Shown: in pieces, positions 1 through 9,413 of the stretch
How positions within the stretch are numbered: position 1 is the stretch's first letter
How the letters are laid out: the number at the start of each line of letters is the position of its first letter
NCBI RefSeq assembly: GCF_000167195.1
Contig: NZ_AADV02000009.1
Location: 1 to 55,101 of the forward strand
Direction: 5' to 3'
Origin: Crocosphaera watsonii WH 8501
Lineage (GTDB): Bacteria; Cyanobacteriota; Cyanobacteriia; Cyanobacteriales; Microcystaceae
DNA: 55,101 bases
Position numbers and translations under genes: made by a program
The notes under the pieces: model-generated
What the model was told of the DNA's origin: nothing
Seen by the model: only the letters and a program-made list of their open reading frames with translations
The model's database searches: none

Positions 1-64
1 TTCCTCCTAAACCACCAGCAAAAAGAGGAATTAATCGTAAAACTCGGTTAGGATCTGATGCCAT
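1..64 (-). CDS. N-terminus of a membrane protein, possibly CCB2/CCB4-like cytochrome b6f assembly factor (partial)
   Basis: An open frame starts with ATG at 62-64 on the minus strand and runs off the left edge, giving 21 residues beginning MASDPNRVLRLIP and turning hydrophobic and Gly-rich (LFAGGLGG). From memory, this resembles the start of the cyanobacterial family called cofactor assembly of complex C subunit B (CCB2/CCB4), which helps attach haem c' to cytochrome b6. Only 21 residues are visible, so the name is tentative. It is divergent from the gene at 241. Confidence 0.4.
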   Translation of the reverse strand, partial: MASDPNRVLRLIPLFAGGLGG

Positions 65-240
65 AATAATTGCTAAACCTTGAACATAGTTTACAGTTGT
101 ATTTTTGGGTAAAAATTAGATAGAATTGAGTAATAATGCTTGACATCTGACTTTTGGTCGGTTATCTTACCTTGAACACAGTTAAATTTGTAGTAAAGTA
201 AGACAAACTGGGATAATTCTTAATCCTTAAATTATAATCT

Positions 241-819
241 ATGACTATAGTGACACAGCTTACCCTAACATTCAATTATTTAGGAGCATTCCTCCCCATT
301 GACAGCGTTTTGTCCACTCAAGGCATCATGGTGATGTTATTGGCGGCCTATGGCTTGGCTATGTGGATGTTTCTCACCAGCGCACCCAAAGTTTACACCA
401 TCATGGTATCGGATCTAGAGGTTGCTCGGCAATTCTATGAGGGTTTACTACAGTTAAACGTGGCTGATGTTCCTCTTCATTATTATTACAATTATGAACA
501 AAGTTTGGGAACCGCAGGAATTGACGCTTTTTATATGTATTCAGATGCTACAGCAACCGCTACCAGCAACTATGGAAACAGAGATGGACTTTGGTATCAA
601 CTGAAAAAAAATACTCAACTTCATATTATAGCGGGTGCCAGTTACGGTGAGAAAAACCGTCAGCGTCATGTTTGTTTTGATAATGAATGTTTAGAGGATA
701 TTTTATTAAGAGTTGAGTCTAGACGTTTAAAATATAAAGTTCGTCGCAGAAAACCTCTCAACTTTTTGGTTAAAGATATCGATCAAAGAATTATTGAAAT
801 GGTAGAAGTTAAAAATTAA
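241..819 (+). CDS. Membrane-anchored glyoxalase/VOC-like protein of unknown substrate
   Basis: This 192-residue protein has one hydrophobic segment near the N-terminus (about residues 28-48), then a soluble part starting KVYTIMVSDLEVARQFYEGLL. That is the typical opening of a glyoxalase/VOC beta-alpha-beta-beta-beta module (beta strand, then a helix with FYEGLL). Only about one VOC half-domain pair fits in the remaining 140 residues, and I do not see a clear set of metal ligands, so catalysis is not assured. It looks like a conserved cyanobacterial hypothetical protein. It is transcribed divergently from the partial gene at the left edge and followed by a GGTGGGCAAA-type hairpin. Confidence 0.6.
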   Translation: MTIVTQLTLTFNYLGAFLPIDSVLSTQGIMVMLLAAYGLAMWMFLTSAPKVYTIMVSDLEVARQFYEGLLQLNVADVPLHYYYNYEQSLGTAGIDAFYMYSDATATATSNYGNRDGLWYQLKKNTQLHIIAGASYGEKNRQRHVCFDNECLEDILLRVESRRLKYKVRRRKPLNFLVKDIDQRIIEMVEVKN

Positions 820-844
820 CTATTTGAATAAAAATTAACTTTAA

Positions 845-901
845 GGTGGGCAAAAGATTCAATCATTCTGTGAAGTTTTTGAGCTTTACCCTTTGCCCAC
901 C
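845..901. repeat. Dispersed hairpin repeat, GGTGGGCAAA ... TTTGCCCACC
   Basis: Perfect 10-bp inverted arms lie at 845-854 and 892-901 with a 37-bp loop. The same arms recur at 34387, 34503, 34617 and 45743 in this window (and with one mismatch at 34731), always between genes. It lies just past the stop of the VOC-like gene and could work as a terminator; it is probably a small non-autonomous mobile repeat. Confidence 0.75.
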
Positions 902-923
902 CTACTATCTATACATTTACGTA

Positions 924-2614
924 GGGTTTGCTGAAAAAGTTTCTCCAAAATTTATGCCACTTTTGACCAAGAATTTTCTGACAAATCAATAAGTTTTAGT
1001 ACATAAAAATTGTTTTAAGTATAATCAAAATTAATGAAAGGCGGTTTGATGAGTTCCCCTGTTCTATTATTAGTAAATAAGGACAAAAAAAGCGACAAAA
1101 ACTGCCTCAGAAGTTTAGAAAGATTGACAACTAAAAATGTAATAGCAATAGATATAATGGAGGTTTCAGGGAGTTTTGTTATCACGAGATTTAGGCTAAA
1201 TCTTCGTTTAGCTTGTCCAAACTTTCCCTCAATAGCATTACGGAAGCATTCATCGGAGTGGGCTTGTTTCTTTTCTTCTTCACTGACATTTTTCGGAGGT
1301 CTTCCTAACTTCGGACCACTGATTCTTATCCCTCTTTCCTTACACCAATTTCTGTTTTCCCTAGTTCGATAAATTTTATCTACATGGACGGATTCGGGAT
1401 AATAGCCAAACGTTTCTTTATACTTTTCTACTTGTTCTTTTAAATGACAAGATTCATTGAAGTTTTCCCAACTTATTTTTTCTAGAAACACATAGTTATC
1501 TACACAGCTTACTGAGAGTTTAGCTCCAAACTCTATTGGTTTTCCTGCTTTTCCCCTCACTATTGGACGAATATGCGGTTGAGTTAAACTTACAATTCTT
1601 TGAGGAACACTCTGGGTCTTATTCTCCCACATTGACTGTTGTTGTTCATAAACTTTTTTGATAGTCTCTAGACAATTTTTCTGTCTTTTACTCAGATTTT
1701 CCAGGGAAGCCCCAGCTTGAATTAAGTCTTCTATATTTCCTAAATTTTTCTTAAGGTATTTTAACTGTTTCCCGATAGCTTTTCTTCTTTCTTGATAAGA
1801 TACTTTTCGTTTTTTAGCTACTTTTAAGTATTCCTTTCTAGCAATTTTTCTAGAAGTTCTCGGCTTTTTTCTCAATTTTACTCTTAATGGTTTATAAAGA
1901 TTATCTATTATTCTTTCTGTCTCAATTCTGGCTTGATTTAATATGCCTAAATCCGTTGGGTATTTGATGTCTGCTGGCGCACAAGTCGCATCTAAAATTA
2001 GTTTACCTTTATTTTTTATTTTTTCTCCTTTTTCTTGGAGACAATCCTTTTTTTTTACTTCTTTATCACTCTTATCTATTTCTCTTTTTACTATTTTTTT
2101 ATTGATTTTGTTTATCAATTCTCCATCAATTCTTTTCCTAAAATGAACTAGCATTGAAGATTCCAATGGTGGCTCTTGTTGATAACAATTTAAACCTATA
2201 AAGTATTGTAGATAGGGATTTTCTCTAATCTGTTCTATAGTTTCTCTATCACTTGTTCCTAATTTTTCCTTAATAATTAATGTCCCTAATGCCATTCTAA
2301 ATAGTTTGGCTGGCGCACCTTTTTCTGCTGAAAAAAGTTTAGCATATTCTTCCTCAAAATCATCCCAAGGTATCAACTCTGCCATGATTACCCAACGATT
2401 ATTGGGGGACAATTTGCCCTCGAAAGGTAATTCAAATTTTTCTGGGGGCGGTAAAGGTTGCTCCTCTTTTCGATACATTTGTTCTTGAGCAACAACTGGG
2501 AGGTGTTTCTACCAATTATAGCGGTTTGTAGCCGACAAAGCTGATCTTTTTTGCGATCGCGAATATGGGTGTAACCTTTTAAAGAATAGGGTTTTGCTTT
2601 TATTCAGCAAACCC
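924..2614 (-). mobile_element. IS5-type insertion sequence (boundaries approximate)
   Basis: The transposase gene is flanked by matching inverted 12-mers, GGGTTTGCTGAA at 924-935 and its complement TTCAGCAAACCC at 2603-2614. I take these as the terminal inverted repeats. No convincing target-site duplication is visible directly outside them, so the exact ends are uncertain. The right end contains a second internal inverted repeat (GGGTTTTGCT at 2589-2598 against AGCAAACCC at 2606-2614). Confidence 0.55.
1015..2478 (-). CDS. IS5/IS1182-type DDE transposase, full length
   Basis: The 487-residue protein has an N-terminal DUF772-like domain (helix-rich, with ENPYLQYFIGL and a PPLESSMLVHFRKRI block) and a split DDE catalytic domain. 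The three acidic residues are visible: Asp in ILDATCAP, Asp in SVHVDKIYRTR, and Glu in RNAIEGKFGQAKRR, the last matching the C1 signature of IS4/IS5-class transposases. A Lys/Arg-rich insertion lies between the first and second Asp. The C-terminus is hydrophobic. The frame is unbroken, so the element may still be active. The protein performs cut-and-paste transposition of its own element. Confidence 0.88.
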   Translation of the reverse strand: MYRKEEQPLPPPEKFELPFEGKLSPNNRWVIMAELIPWDDFEEEYAKLFSAEKGAPAKLFRMALGTLIIKEKLGTSDRETIEQIRENPYLQYFIGLNCYQQEPPLESSMLVHFRKRIDGELINKINKKIVKREIDKSDKEVKKKDCLQEKGEKIKNKGKLILDATCAPADIKYPTDLGILNQARIETERIIDNLYKPLRVKLRKKPRTSRKIARKEYLKVAKKRKVSYQERRKAIGKQLKYLKKNLGNIEDLIQAGASLENLSKRQKNCLETIKKVYEQQQSMWENKTQSVPQRIVSLTQPHIRPIVRGKAGKPIEFGAKLSVSCVDNYVFLEKISWENFNESCHLKEQVEKYKETFGYYPESVHVDKIYRTRENRNWCKERGIRISGPKLGRPPKNVSEEEKKQAHSDECFRNAIEGKFGQAKRRFSLNLVITKLPETSIISIAITFLVVNLSKLLRQFLSLFLSLFTNNRTGELIKPPFINFDYT

Positions 2615-2617
2615 CAA

Positions 2618-2752
2618 GTAGACTTTCAATGGGGAAAAATATACGATGAACGTCCTTATTTCCAGTCTCCAGGACAACCACCTCATCCCGATGATGAATA
2701 TACCCACGAATCAGTAGAAGAAAAGCTGAAAAGTTTACTAACTAAGTTATAG
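2618..2752 (+). pseudogene. 3' remnant of an unidentified gene beside the insertion sequence
   Basis: Directly outside the right IS end the plus strand reads 44 residues beginning VDFQWGKIYDERPYFQ and ending KLKSLLTKL before a TAG at 2750-2752. The composition looks coding, with acidic, Pro and aromatic residues, and there is no start codon. The frame continues upstream through the IS end to a stop near 2519 but that part does not look protein-like. I read it as the tail of a gene cut by the IS. The family is not recognised and no matching 5' part is seen left of the IS. Confidence 0.4.
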
Positions 2753-2818
2753 CACCTGTGATAACTGTGAATTGCTGTGACATTTTTGTAAAAATGGGAC
2801 TATGCCCCAGTTGCTTTC

Positions 2819-3181
2819 TTAGCTTTTATTAATTCTGGTAATGTCAACGGTAATTTTACCAGCAAAATCTGGAATAGGAGGGGAGACTTTAGTTAACCTT
2901 ACCCTAACTTGATTAATATTTGGTAAGGCAAGGATTTCTTGAGCGATAATTTCTGTCAACCTTTCAATTAAAGCAACTTTTGTTGTTTTAATATGATGTT
3001 TAACAATAGCGATGGCCTGTCGATAGTCTGAAGTATCATCGAGATTATCACTTGTACCAGCATTTGTTAAATCCGCACCTAGAGTTAAATCAACCTCAAA
3101 CCATTGACCCAAAACTTGTTCTTCCGGCAAATAACCCGTATAACCGTAACAACGAATCCCAGTTACTTCAATAAAATCCAT
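2819..3181 (-). CDS. folB: Dihydroneopterin aldolase FolB
   Basis: FolB converts 7,8-dihydroneopterin to 6-hydroxymethyl-7,8-dihydropterin and glycolaldehyde in folate synthesis, in the cytosol as a homo-octamer. The sequence shows the family opening (IEVTGIRCYGYTGYLPEE), the conserved Glu (residue 21) and the catalytic Lys (residue 98, in RLTKVSPPIPDF). From the Met chosen here the protein is about 120 residues, the usual length. In-frame upstream Met codons at 3202 and 3235 would add 7 or 18 residues; I prefer the inner start because the family normally begins with MD.I.VTGIRCYG. It is divergent from the rhomboid gene. Confidence 0.93.
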   Translation of the reverse strand: MDFIEVTGIRCYGYTGYLPEEQVLGQWFEVDLTLGADLTNAGTSDNLDDTSDYRQAIAIVKHHIKTTKVALIERLTEIIAQEILALPNINQVRVRLTKVSPPIPDFAGKITVDITRINKS

Positions 3182-3299
3182 TTGAGTATTTGTTACTTTC
3201 ATCAGCTTTTGTTTCTCTCTAACAATTTGCGTCAATTTTTAGACAAAACAATAGTTCAATCGTTATCATTGTGAATAGGATAACTCTAGTATAAATCTT

Positions 3300-3890
3300 A
3301 TGAGTCACTCACCAAATAATAATCTTTCCCGTGAACTCAAAAAACAACTGACTATTTTAGGAAGCTTTGTCAGTATTTTTTGGGTAACCGAACTCGTTGA
3401 TATTTTTATTTTAAAAGGTAGGTTAAATCAATATGGAATTCGACCCCAGAGTTTAATCGGTTTAAGAGGTATTTTATTTGCTCCATTTTTGCATGGAGGT
3501 TTACCCCATTTGATCAGTAACACTGTTCCCTTCTTGGTGTTGGGATGGTTAGTTATGCTGCAAGAAACCAGCGATTTCTGGATTGTTACTGCAATAACCA
3601 TGCTAGTTGGGGGTTTAGGGGTATGGTTGTTTGCCGCACCCAGTTCTGTCCATATTGGTGCTAGTATTTTGATTTTTGGTTACTTGGGATTTTTGTTATT
3701 AAGGGGTTATTTCCAGCGTAATTTTATCTCCATTTTTCTGTCTGTTGTGGTTGCTTTTTTTTACGGTGGATTAGTATTAGGAGTATTGCCCTCAGCACCA
3801 GGAATTTCTTGGCAAGGTCACTTATTCGGCTTTTTAGGGGGGATTTTAGCCGCTAAATTAATCGCCAGTGAAAAACGAAATTATCCTTAG
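3300..3890 (+). CDS. Rhomboid-family intramembrane serine protease
   Basis: This 196-residue polytopic membrane protein has about six hydrophobic segments. The rhomboid core is present: HGGLPHLISN at 65-74 (the HxxxN oxyanion region), the nucleophile Ser122 in HIGASILIFGYLG, and the partner His174 in WQGHLFGFLGG. The usual GxSG motif is GASI here, so the Gly after the Ser is replaced; the Ser-His dyad itself is intact. Rhomboids cleave membrane proteins within or near transmembrane segments; the substrate is unknown. It is divergent from folB, about 65 bp apart. Confidence 0.88.
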   Translation: MSHSPNNNLSRELKKQLTILGSFVSIFWVTELVDIFILKGRLNQYGIRPQSLIGLRGILFAPFLHGGLPHLISNTVPFLVLGWLVMLQETSDFWIVTAITMLVGGLGVWLFAAPSSVHIGASILIFGYLGFLLLRGYFQRNFISIFLSVVVAFFYGGLVLGVLPSAPGISWQGHLFGFLGGILAAKLIASEKRNYP

Positions 3891-3905
3891 AAAAGGTAGC
3901 AGGTT

Positions 3906-4877
3906 TTAAACCCAATTTTTCGATAAAGCTGCTAAAACTTGGGAATGAATTACGCCATTAGTGGCTAAAACACCGTGATTATTGCTCAATTTTGTACCAA
4001 CAGAAAAATCTAAGGGTTTACCCTCTAAATCCGTCACCTTTCCTCCTGCTTCTTCCACAATGACGACTCCGGGTGCATGGTCCCAGATATTTTCTTTTTT
4101 GCCCTTAAATTGCGGTAAAGGGACTCTGGTATAAAAATGAGCCTCTCCCTTGGCGATCGCCCCATATTTAGCCAAAGAATCCATCTGTTTCGCCCCATAA
4201 GTCAACCCCAGATGGCGATCAACGGCGCTTTGGACTCCGCGATCGCTATGGCTAGATTCGATGCTTTCGATGCGATACAACTGCTCAAAATTGAACGAGG
4301 GATCGACTCGAATTGGTAGAGGGTTCCCCCCTTCTAAGGGCATTTCTGTGGCTCCTTGACCCCGAATAGCCAAGAAAATCAGTCCTTTCCCACCATCTTC
4401 TCTAGGAAAAGCAGGACAAGCTAATACCCCTAACTTTACCTCTCCCCCTTCAACTAAAGCCAAAGCAACAGCGTATTGATTGCCCCGAATAAACCCCCTA
4501 GTGCCATCGATGGGGTCCAAAGTCCAATAACGTTGGGCAACTTCTCCATTACCCCAGTTAATCCAATCTATGACATTATCTGGGGTGGCAGTGGGAATAG
4601 ATTCTTGTACCTGTTCAATAATTTGCTGGCGTACCCCTGCTAACTCTGGTTGTTGCAAGAGGGTAGCATCTTCTTCCCCAATCACAGGATCATGGGGAAA
4701 TCCCTCAATTAACCCTTGACATAAAATGGCTTGCGCCCCGAAATCTGCCACAGTAACGGGACTGGTATCGGCCTTTTTAACCGCTTTTCCCCCGTCGGTT
4801 TGTTGCACTCGTTGACAGAGTTTAGCCGCTTCTGTGACTATCTTCAAGGCTAACTCTTTTTCTGCTTGATAATTCAT
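3906..4877 (-). CDS. Inositol monophosphatase superfamily, 3'(2'),5'-bisphosphate nucleotidase-like
   Basis: This 323-residue Mg-dependent phosphatase has all metal-site motifs: GEED (67-70), DPIDGT (121-126, followed by RGFIRG) and WDHAPG (265-270). The TRGF after DPIDG is typical of the HAL2/CysQ branch, which hydrolyses 3'-phosphoadenosine 5'-phosphate to AMP in sulfate assimilation and some of whose members also act on inositol phosphates. It lies 15 bp downstream of murF on the same strand, so the two are probably co-transcribed. The substrate assignment rests on subfamily resemblance only. Confidence 0.85.
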   Translation of the reverse strand: MNYQAEKELALKIVTEAAKLCQRVQQTDGGKAVKKADTSPVTVADFGAQAILCQGLIEGFPHDPVIGEEDATLLQQPELAGVRQQIIEQVQESIPTATPDNVIDWINWGNGEVAQRYWTLDPIDGTRGFIRGNQYAVALALVEGGEVKLGVLACPAFPREDGGKGLIFLAIRGQGATEMPLEGGNPLPIRVDPSFNFEQLYRIESIESSHSDRGVQSAVDRHLGLTYGAKQMDSLAKYGAIAKGEAHFYTRVPLPQFKGKKENIWDHAPGVVIVEEAGGKVTDLEGKPLDFSVGTKLSNNHGVLATNGVIHSQVLAALSKNWV

Positions 4878-4892
4878 TGTTTAGCAAAATCG

Positions 4893-6251
4893 TTAATCAT
4901 TAGTTGTTAATTGCTGAAGAACCGCTTCCACCACACGATTTAAACCCACAGAATTAGAAGCTTTAAATAAAATGCGATCGCCTGGTTGAATCACCTCTCT
5001 TAACCGTTGTATCAATTGTTCGTGGGTAGGGAAAGACTGAGTTTCAATGGTTGTAACCCCTTTAGTAATAGCTTGGGACTGAGGATCATCCACCAAAATA
5101 AACAAAGCATCAATAGCCAATTTCTCTGCAGTTTCTCCCACTTCCCTATGTAATTCAGCAGAAGCGTCAGCCAATTCCTTCATAGTACCAAGAACCGCTA
5201 AATGACGGGTTCCTGGGGTATCTTTGAGTAATTGTAAGGCCGCCTTCATGGATTCTAAACCAGCGTTGTAGGTTTCGTCTAGAAGGATGACATCGTTTTT
5301 TAAGGAATATTGTTGCGATCGCCCTTGAGGAAGGTTGACAGTTACTCCTTCCATTAAAAAAGTCCAGTCTAAGTTTAACTCTTTAGTCACCGCTAACGCA
5401 GCTAAATAATTCAAGGCATTGTGACGGCCAGGTAAGGGTAAAGGAAAATCCATCCCTTCCACCCTTAATATTTGATTTTCTAACAATTCCCCGGTAATGT
5501 CCCCTCCTTCTAACCCATAGGTGATGGTTTTACCTTGCCACACCGTTGCTGCTGTTTCCACGAGACGTTGATCATCGTGGTTGAGAATAGCTACACTATT
5601 TTCGGGCATTTCCGCCAATAACTCGCATTTAGCTTCGGCGATCGCCTGTCGTGATCCTAGTCGTCCAATATGTGCCGTTCCCACATTGGTTATAATGCCG
5701 ATGGTGGGGCAAGCAATTTGACTTAATAGGGCAATTTCTCCTTTGCCTCGCATGGCCATCTCAATCACAGCATAATTATGATTGGTGGTTAATCCCAGTA
5801 AGGTTTTTGGTACTCCAATTTCGTTGTTGTAGTTGGCTTGGGTTTTGTGAACATTGCCGTAAACTCCTAACACTGCTGCAATTATTTCCTTGGTTGTGGT
5901 TTTACCCACAGAGCCAGTTATACCAATAATAGGAATCTTTACATGATTTCGCCACCAATTTGCAATTTCTTGATAGGCGATTAATGTATCTTTAACAACA
6001 ATTTGGGGTATTTCCTTAGTCGATTTTACAGATACTTCGTGGTTAACGATGAGGGCAATTGCTCCTTTATCAATTACCTCATCTACAAAGCGATGTCCAT
6101 CAAATTTATCTCCTTGTAAAGCAATAAAAATATCGTTTTCTTGGATTGTTCTGCTATCGGTACTAATTTTATTGATAGATTTGTCAGACAAAGTTTGTGA
6201 TATCTTTTGGAAAGTGCCGGACAGGATAGTTGGAATTTCACGGAGAATCAT
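4893..6251 (-). CDS. murF: UDP-N-acetylmuramoyl-tripeptide--D-alanyl-D-alanine ligase MurF
   Basis: MurF adds D-Ala-D-Ala to UDP-MurNAc-tripeptide, the last cytosolic step of peptidoglycan precursor synthesis. The 452-residue protein shows the three Mur ligase domains: an N-terminal UDP-binding part with STDSRTI, the ATP P-loop GITGSVGKTTTKE (about 110-122), and a C-terminal domain with LDETYNAGLESM followed by LAVLGTM.EL. Length is normal. It heads a short minus-strand unit with the cysQ-like phosphatase. Confidence 0.95.
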   Translation of the reverse strand: MILREIPTILSGTFQKISQTLSDKSINKISTDSRTIQENDIFIALQGDKFDGHRFVDEVIDKGAIALIVNHEVSVKSTKEIPQIVVKDTLIAYQEIANWWRNHVKIPIIGITGSVGKTTTKEIIAAVLGVYGNVHKTQANYNNEIGVPKTLLGLTTNHNYAVIEMAMRGKGEIALLSQIACPTIGIITNVGTAHIGRLGSRQAIAEAKCELLAEMPENSVAILNHDDQRLVETAATVWQGKTITYGLEGGDITGELLENQILRVEGMDFPLPLPGRHNALNYLAALAVTKELNLDWTFLMEGVTVNLPQGRSQQYSLKNDVILLDETYNAGLESMKAALQLLKDTPGTRHLAVLGTMKELADASAELHREVGETAEKLAIDALFILVDDPQSQAITKGVTTIETQSFPTHEQLIQRLREVIQPGDRILFKASNSVGLNRVVEAVLQQLTTND

Positions 6252-6657
6252 AGTAACAACCTGGAATAACTACTGAGATAAAACGAGAAAATTTACCGAG
6301 GAAAATTAATTGAATAGTGGTGATCAAGATCACATACAAAAGGTGTTCTCTTCCGTTACTTTAAGAGATGTCTTTACAGAATAAGACCTAATGAGAAAAG
6401 TGTATTTAACTGTAAATCTAATCAAGGGAGGTTAGATAAAAACAACAAGAATTATAGAATAGGGATTTTCAAAATTCTTTCCTAGATTGTTACAATGAAG
6501 GAAAGATACAACGAACACTGTTGACCATAACCAAACAGCTAAAAATGCTTGAGCAACTACTATCATCAAACCGAAAGTGGGCGATAAACTGACCTATAAC
6601 CTAAACGGAATTTTACAGCCCCAGGTTACATTAATCAATTAAAATGGGCTGACGGCC
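6252..6657. other. Intergenic region between murF and the 428-residue protein gene
   Basis: About 400 bp between two divergent genes, so it should hold promoters in both directions. I see an AT-rich stretch with a possible -10 (TACAAT within TTGTTACAATG near 6490-6500) for the plus strand, but no clear -35, RNA gene or longer ORF. Low-confidence promoter; nothing else supported. Confidence 0.35.
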
Positions 6658-7944
6658 ATGAATAACCTGCACCAAAGCTACTCACGACAACAAGGATCCC
6701 AAGAAGAACAAGTCATTTACGATTACTTCTTACAACATATCAGAACCGACACCCCAGGTCAGTTGGTTGAAGATTTCCGTCGCTTATTTATTGAGGGACG
6801 GGGGTTCCGTGATATCGAAGTTTATACAGCCTTAGAAAAAATTATTAAACGGAAGAACAATGAATATCAGTTTAACCACTTTTTTAACCGTTGTTGCCAT
6901 ATTCTCATCAACCATTGGCAGATGGATGTCCAGTCCTATAGTGCCATTCCTGAGTTAATTGGACTATTAGAGAATCTTGCCCCTCCTCGTAGTGGTTATC
7001 AGAGCGCAGCTAATCGTGTTAGATATCTGGTCAAAAACTTCACCCAGTGCGAGGATAATGTCAAGCTTCAAAGGTTAGCGCGAGTTATTAACAACAGGCT
7101 CAATCCTGATAAGTCCGACTTGGTGGGCAACCTGATTCATCGTTATCCTTATCTATACAACCATTGTCTGTTGGGGGACGAAAGCAGTCAAGAACACCAA
7201 CAAACCGTTAGAAAAATTAAAACTCAAACGGAAAAACGTTTTGAGGTTAATCTATCTCGCTATGTTACCTACAAAGTCAGATTAGCCCAAATATCCCGTT
7301 CCCCCGAAGTAGCACAGGAAAAGAGTCGGATTATTCGTCCTGTCAAAAATCCCACCCTCCTCAAAGATAAAGAGTTAAACCAAGCGTTGAAGCATTATAT
7401 GGGAACAGTGGATGGGGGGCATACCTATAAAAGTTTATCTAATAATTTCTTGACTCATACGGTTCATACTAAAACCTTTGGACGTTATAAAGACGATCTT
7501 TATGAGTATATTTTTACTTCTTTAGACCCTAAATATTCCAAAGGACAATTTAATAAGAATCTTTATAATTTACTACAAAATACCCTACCTGAATGTAATA
7601 ACCAAAGACCTACGGAGTTCTTAATGTTACGAACTTCCAGTCAATTAATGAATTTTCTGGTGGTTGAAAACGGGAAGAAACCAGAACACTATGTTTTTGT
7701 GGATATGATTTCTAACATGGGAGTAACCCGCACTATGGGTTTATTGCTTAAGGTTGTTTTGGTTTCTGGCAAGGTTAAACCCTACTTAGAGAAGCGTTTT
7801 TCTATCCTCTTTAACCATTATGAATCTTTTACTAAAGACGGGGTTCCCTCGTTGGTCAAATCTTTAGAAAATTTACAATTAGCTTTTAGTGTACATTTTG
7901 GTAAAGTAGATTTATCCTGCTTAAAGCAAGTAAAAATGAGATAA
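6658..7944 (+). CDS. Conserved protein of unknown function linked to a histidine kinase
   Basis: This 428-residue soluble protein has no membrane segment or signal peptide. It is rich in helix-forming and basic residues, with a series of amphipathic stretches such as VEDFRRLFIEGRGF and YTALEKIIKRK. I do not recognise a catalytic motif. It resembles a protein conserved among unicellular cyanobacteria, but I cannot name it. Only 4 bp separate its stop from the start of the following sensor kinase, so the two are almost certainly co-transcribed and may be translationally coupled; a role in the same signalling pathway is inference. Confidence 0.6.
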   Translation: MNNLHQSYSRQQGSQEEQVIYDYFLQHIRTDTPGQLVEDFRRLFIEGRGFRDIEVYTALEKIIKRKNNEYQFNHFFNRCCHILINHWQMDVQSYSAIPELIGLLENLAPPRSGYQSAANRVRYLVKNFTQCEDNVKLQRLARVINNRLNPDKSDLVGNLIHRYPYLYNHCLLGDESSQEHQQTVRKIKTQTEKRFEVNLSRYVTYKVRLAQISRSPEVAQEKSRIIRPVKNPTLLKDKELNQALKHYMGTVDGGHTYKSLSNNFLTHTVHTKTFGRYKDDLYEYIFTSLDPKYSKGQFNKNLYNLLQNTLPECNNQRPTEFLMLRTSSQLMNFLVVENGKKPEHYVFVDMISNMGVTRTMGLLLKVVLVSGKVKPYLEKRFSILFNHYESFTKDGVPSLVKSLENLQLAFSVHFGKVDLSCLKQVKMR

Positions 7945-7948
7945 GTCT

Positions 7949-9268
7949 ATGTTTCAAGCGACACGCCGTCGTTTAGCTCTATGGTACACCACAGTTACAG
8001 CGATTCTACTCCTTCTGTTTGCTACAGGGGTGTTTTTTTATGTTCGTAGCACCTTAGTAGAACGGGTTGATGACACTTTAAAGCACGTTGTAGAGGTGGT
8101 TAACCGTTCTTTGGTTATAGAGTCCGTTTCTGTGTCCGAGGGGCGTTATCAGGTGGATGTGGAGGGCAGTTTTCCAGACAATGCTGAAGCAGTGGAAGAT
8201 GATCACATCGATCTCGAATGGTTTAACCCTCAAGGAGAGTTAGTCTGGTCAACTTTTAGCGATCCTCCCCTTATTCCCCTTCATCTTAACCGACGGGCGG
8301 AAACGGTTCATCTTGGTGGCGATCGCATTCTTAGACAAGTTACCCAAAGAATTAATTTAGACCGTTATATTTTAGGTTATTTACGGGTAAGTCATCCTTG
8401 GTTTGAGGTAACAAAACCCATTCGTCAACTGAGTTTTGACCTCGCCTTGGCAACGTTAATTACTATTATTATTGTCGGGTTTATTGGTTGGTTTTTATCT
8501 GGTTTAGCTATTCAACCTATACGAGACTCTTATCAAAGTTTAAAACAATTTACGGCTGATGCTTCCCATGAGTTAAGAAACCCTATCGCTACCATTCAAA
8601 CCAATGTACAAATGGCTTTATCTTATGGAAATAGCGATCCACAAGTCCAACAAAGACAGTTAAAAGTGGTAGAAAGGTTGACACAAAGGTTAGGTAATTT
8701 AGTCAATGATTTATTATTTTTAGCCCGTTCTGATAGTGGAATGTTACAAATTAAACAGCAAACTCTTCCTTTAGATGCTTTATTAATTGAAGTGATAGAA
8801 GAACAAAGAACTGTAGCCCAACAAAAGGACATCTTTTTATCCTTACATATCGTAGAACCTGATAATAGTAATGAGGATAATTTTAGTTTATTAGGAGATT
8901 GGGATCAATTAGCTCGTTTATTTACTAACTTAATTAGTAATGGTTTAGAGCATAGTTTTTCTGAAAATAAAAATATAGAAAAAGAGGAACAAGTATCTGC
9001 TGTTGAGGTAGAATTAAAAAAGATTAAACGGGATCGTTTACAGCAGTTAAAAGTCAAAGTAAAAGATACAGGAAAAGGTGTTCCTGAAGTGGCTTTAAGT
9101 CATTTATTTGATCGCTTTTATCAAGTTGATCCCTCCCGGAAAAGTACAGGGGGTTCGGGTTTGGGTTTGGCGATCGCTAAAGCGATCGTAGATAATCATC
9201 ATGGACAAATTAAAGTAGAAAGTGAGTTGAATAAAGGAACAATTTTTACTGTTATTTTACCCATCTAA
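7949..9268 (+). CDS. Two-component sensor histidine kinase
   Basis: This 439-residue membrane kinase has transmembrane segments at about 10-31 and 168-189 bounding a periplasmic sensor loop of about 135 residues. The HisKA phospho-acceptor is His207 in DASHELRNPIATIQ. The HATPase domain shows the N box (NLISNGLEHS), G1 (DTGKGVP), F box (LFDRFYQVD) and G2 (GGSGLGLAIAKAIV). All needed residues are present. No response regulator gene lies next to it in this window, so the partner is elsewhere. The ligand is unknown; it follows the 428-residue protein by 4 bp. Confidence 0.92.
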   Translation: MFQATRRRLALWYTTVTAILLLLFATGVFFYVRSTLVERVDDTLKHVVEVVNRSLVIESVSVSEGRYQVDVEGSFPDNAEAVEDDHIDLEWFNPQGELVWSTFSDPPLIPLHLNRRAETVHLGGDRILRQVTQRINLDRYILGYLRVSHPWFEVTKPIRQLSFDLALATLITIIIVGFIGWFLSGLAIQPIRDSYQSLKQFTADASHELRNPIATIQTNVQMALSYGNSDPQVQQRQLKVVERLTQRLGNLVNDLLFLARSDSGMLQIKQQTLPLDALLIEVIEEQRTVAQQKDIFLSLHIVEPDNSNEDNFSLLGDWDQLARLFTNLISNGLEHSFSENKNIEKEEQVSAVEVELKKIKRDRLQQLKVKVKDTGKGVPEVALSHLFDRFYQVDPSRKSTGGSGLGLAIAKAIVDNHHGQIKVESELNKGTIFTVILPI

Positions 9269-9413
9269 TTGTGACAAGTTGATGTAACCATAAATATCTT
9301 AAAATTTGCTTTAGAAATAAGTAATTTATTTTTAATTGAATTATAATTGAGTAGTTATAGCAATAATTAATGATATGGGGAAAATGATAACATATCTAGG
9401 ACATAATATTATT

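Noticed and set aside
920..2620. Target-site duplication for the IS5-type element
   Set aside because: The bases directly outside the inverted 12-mers do not match, so no duplication is claimed.
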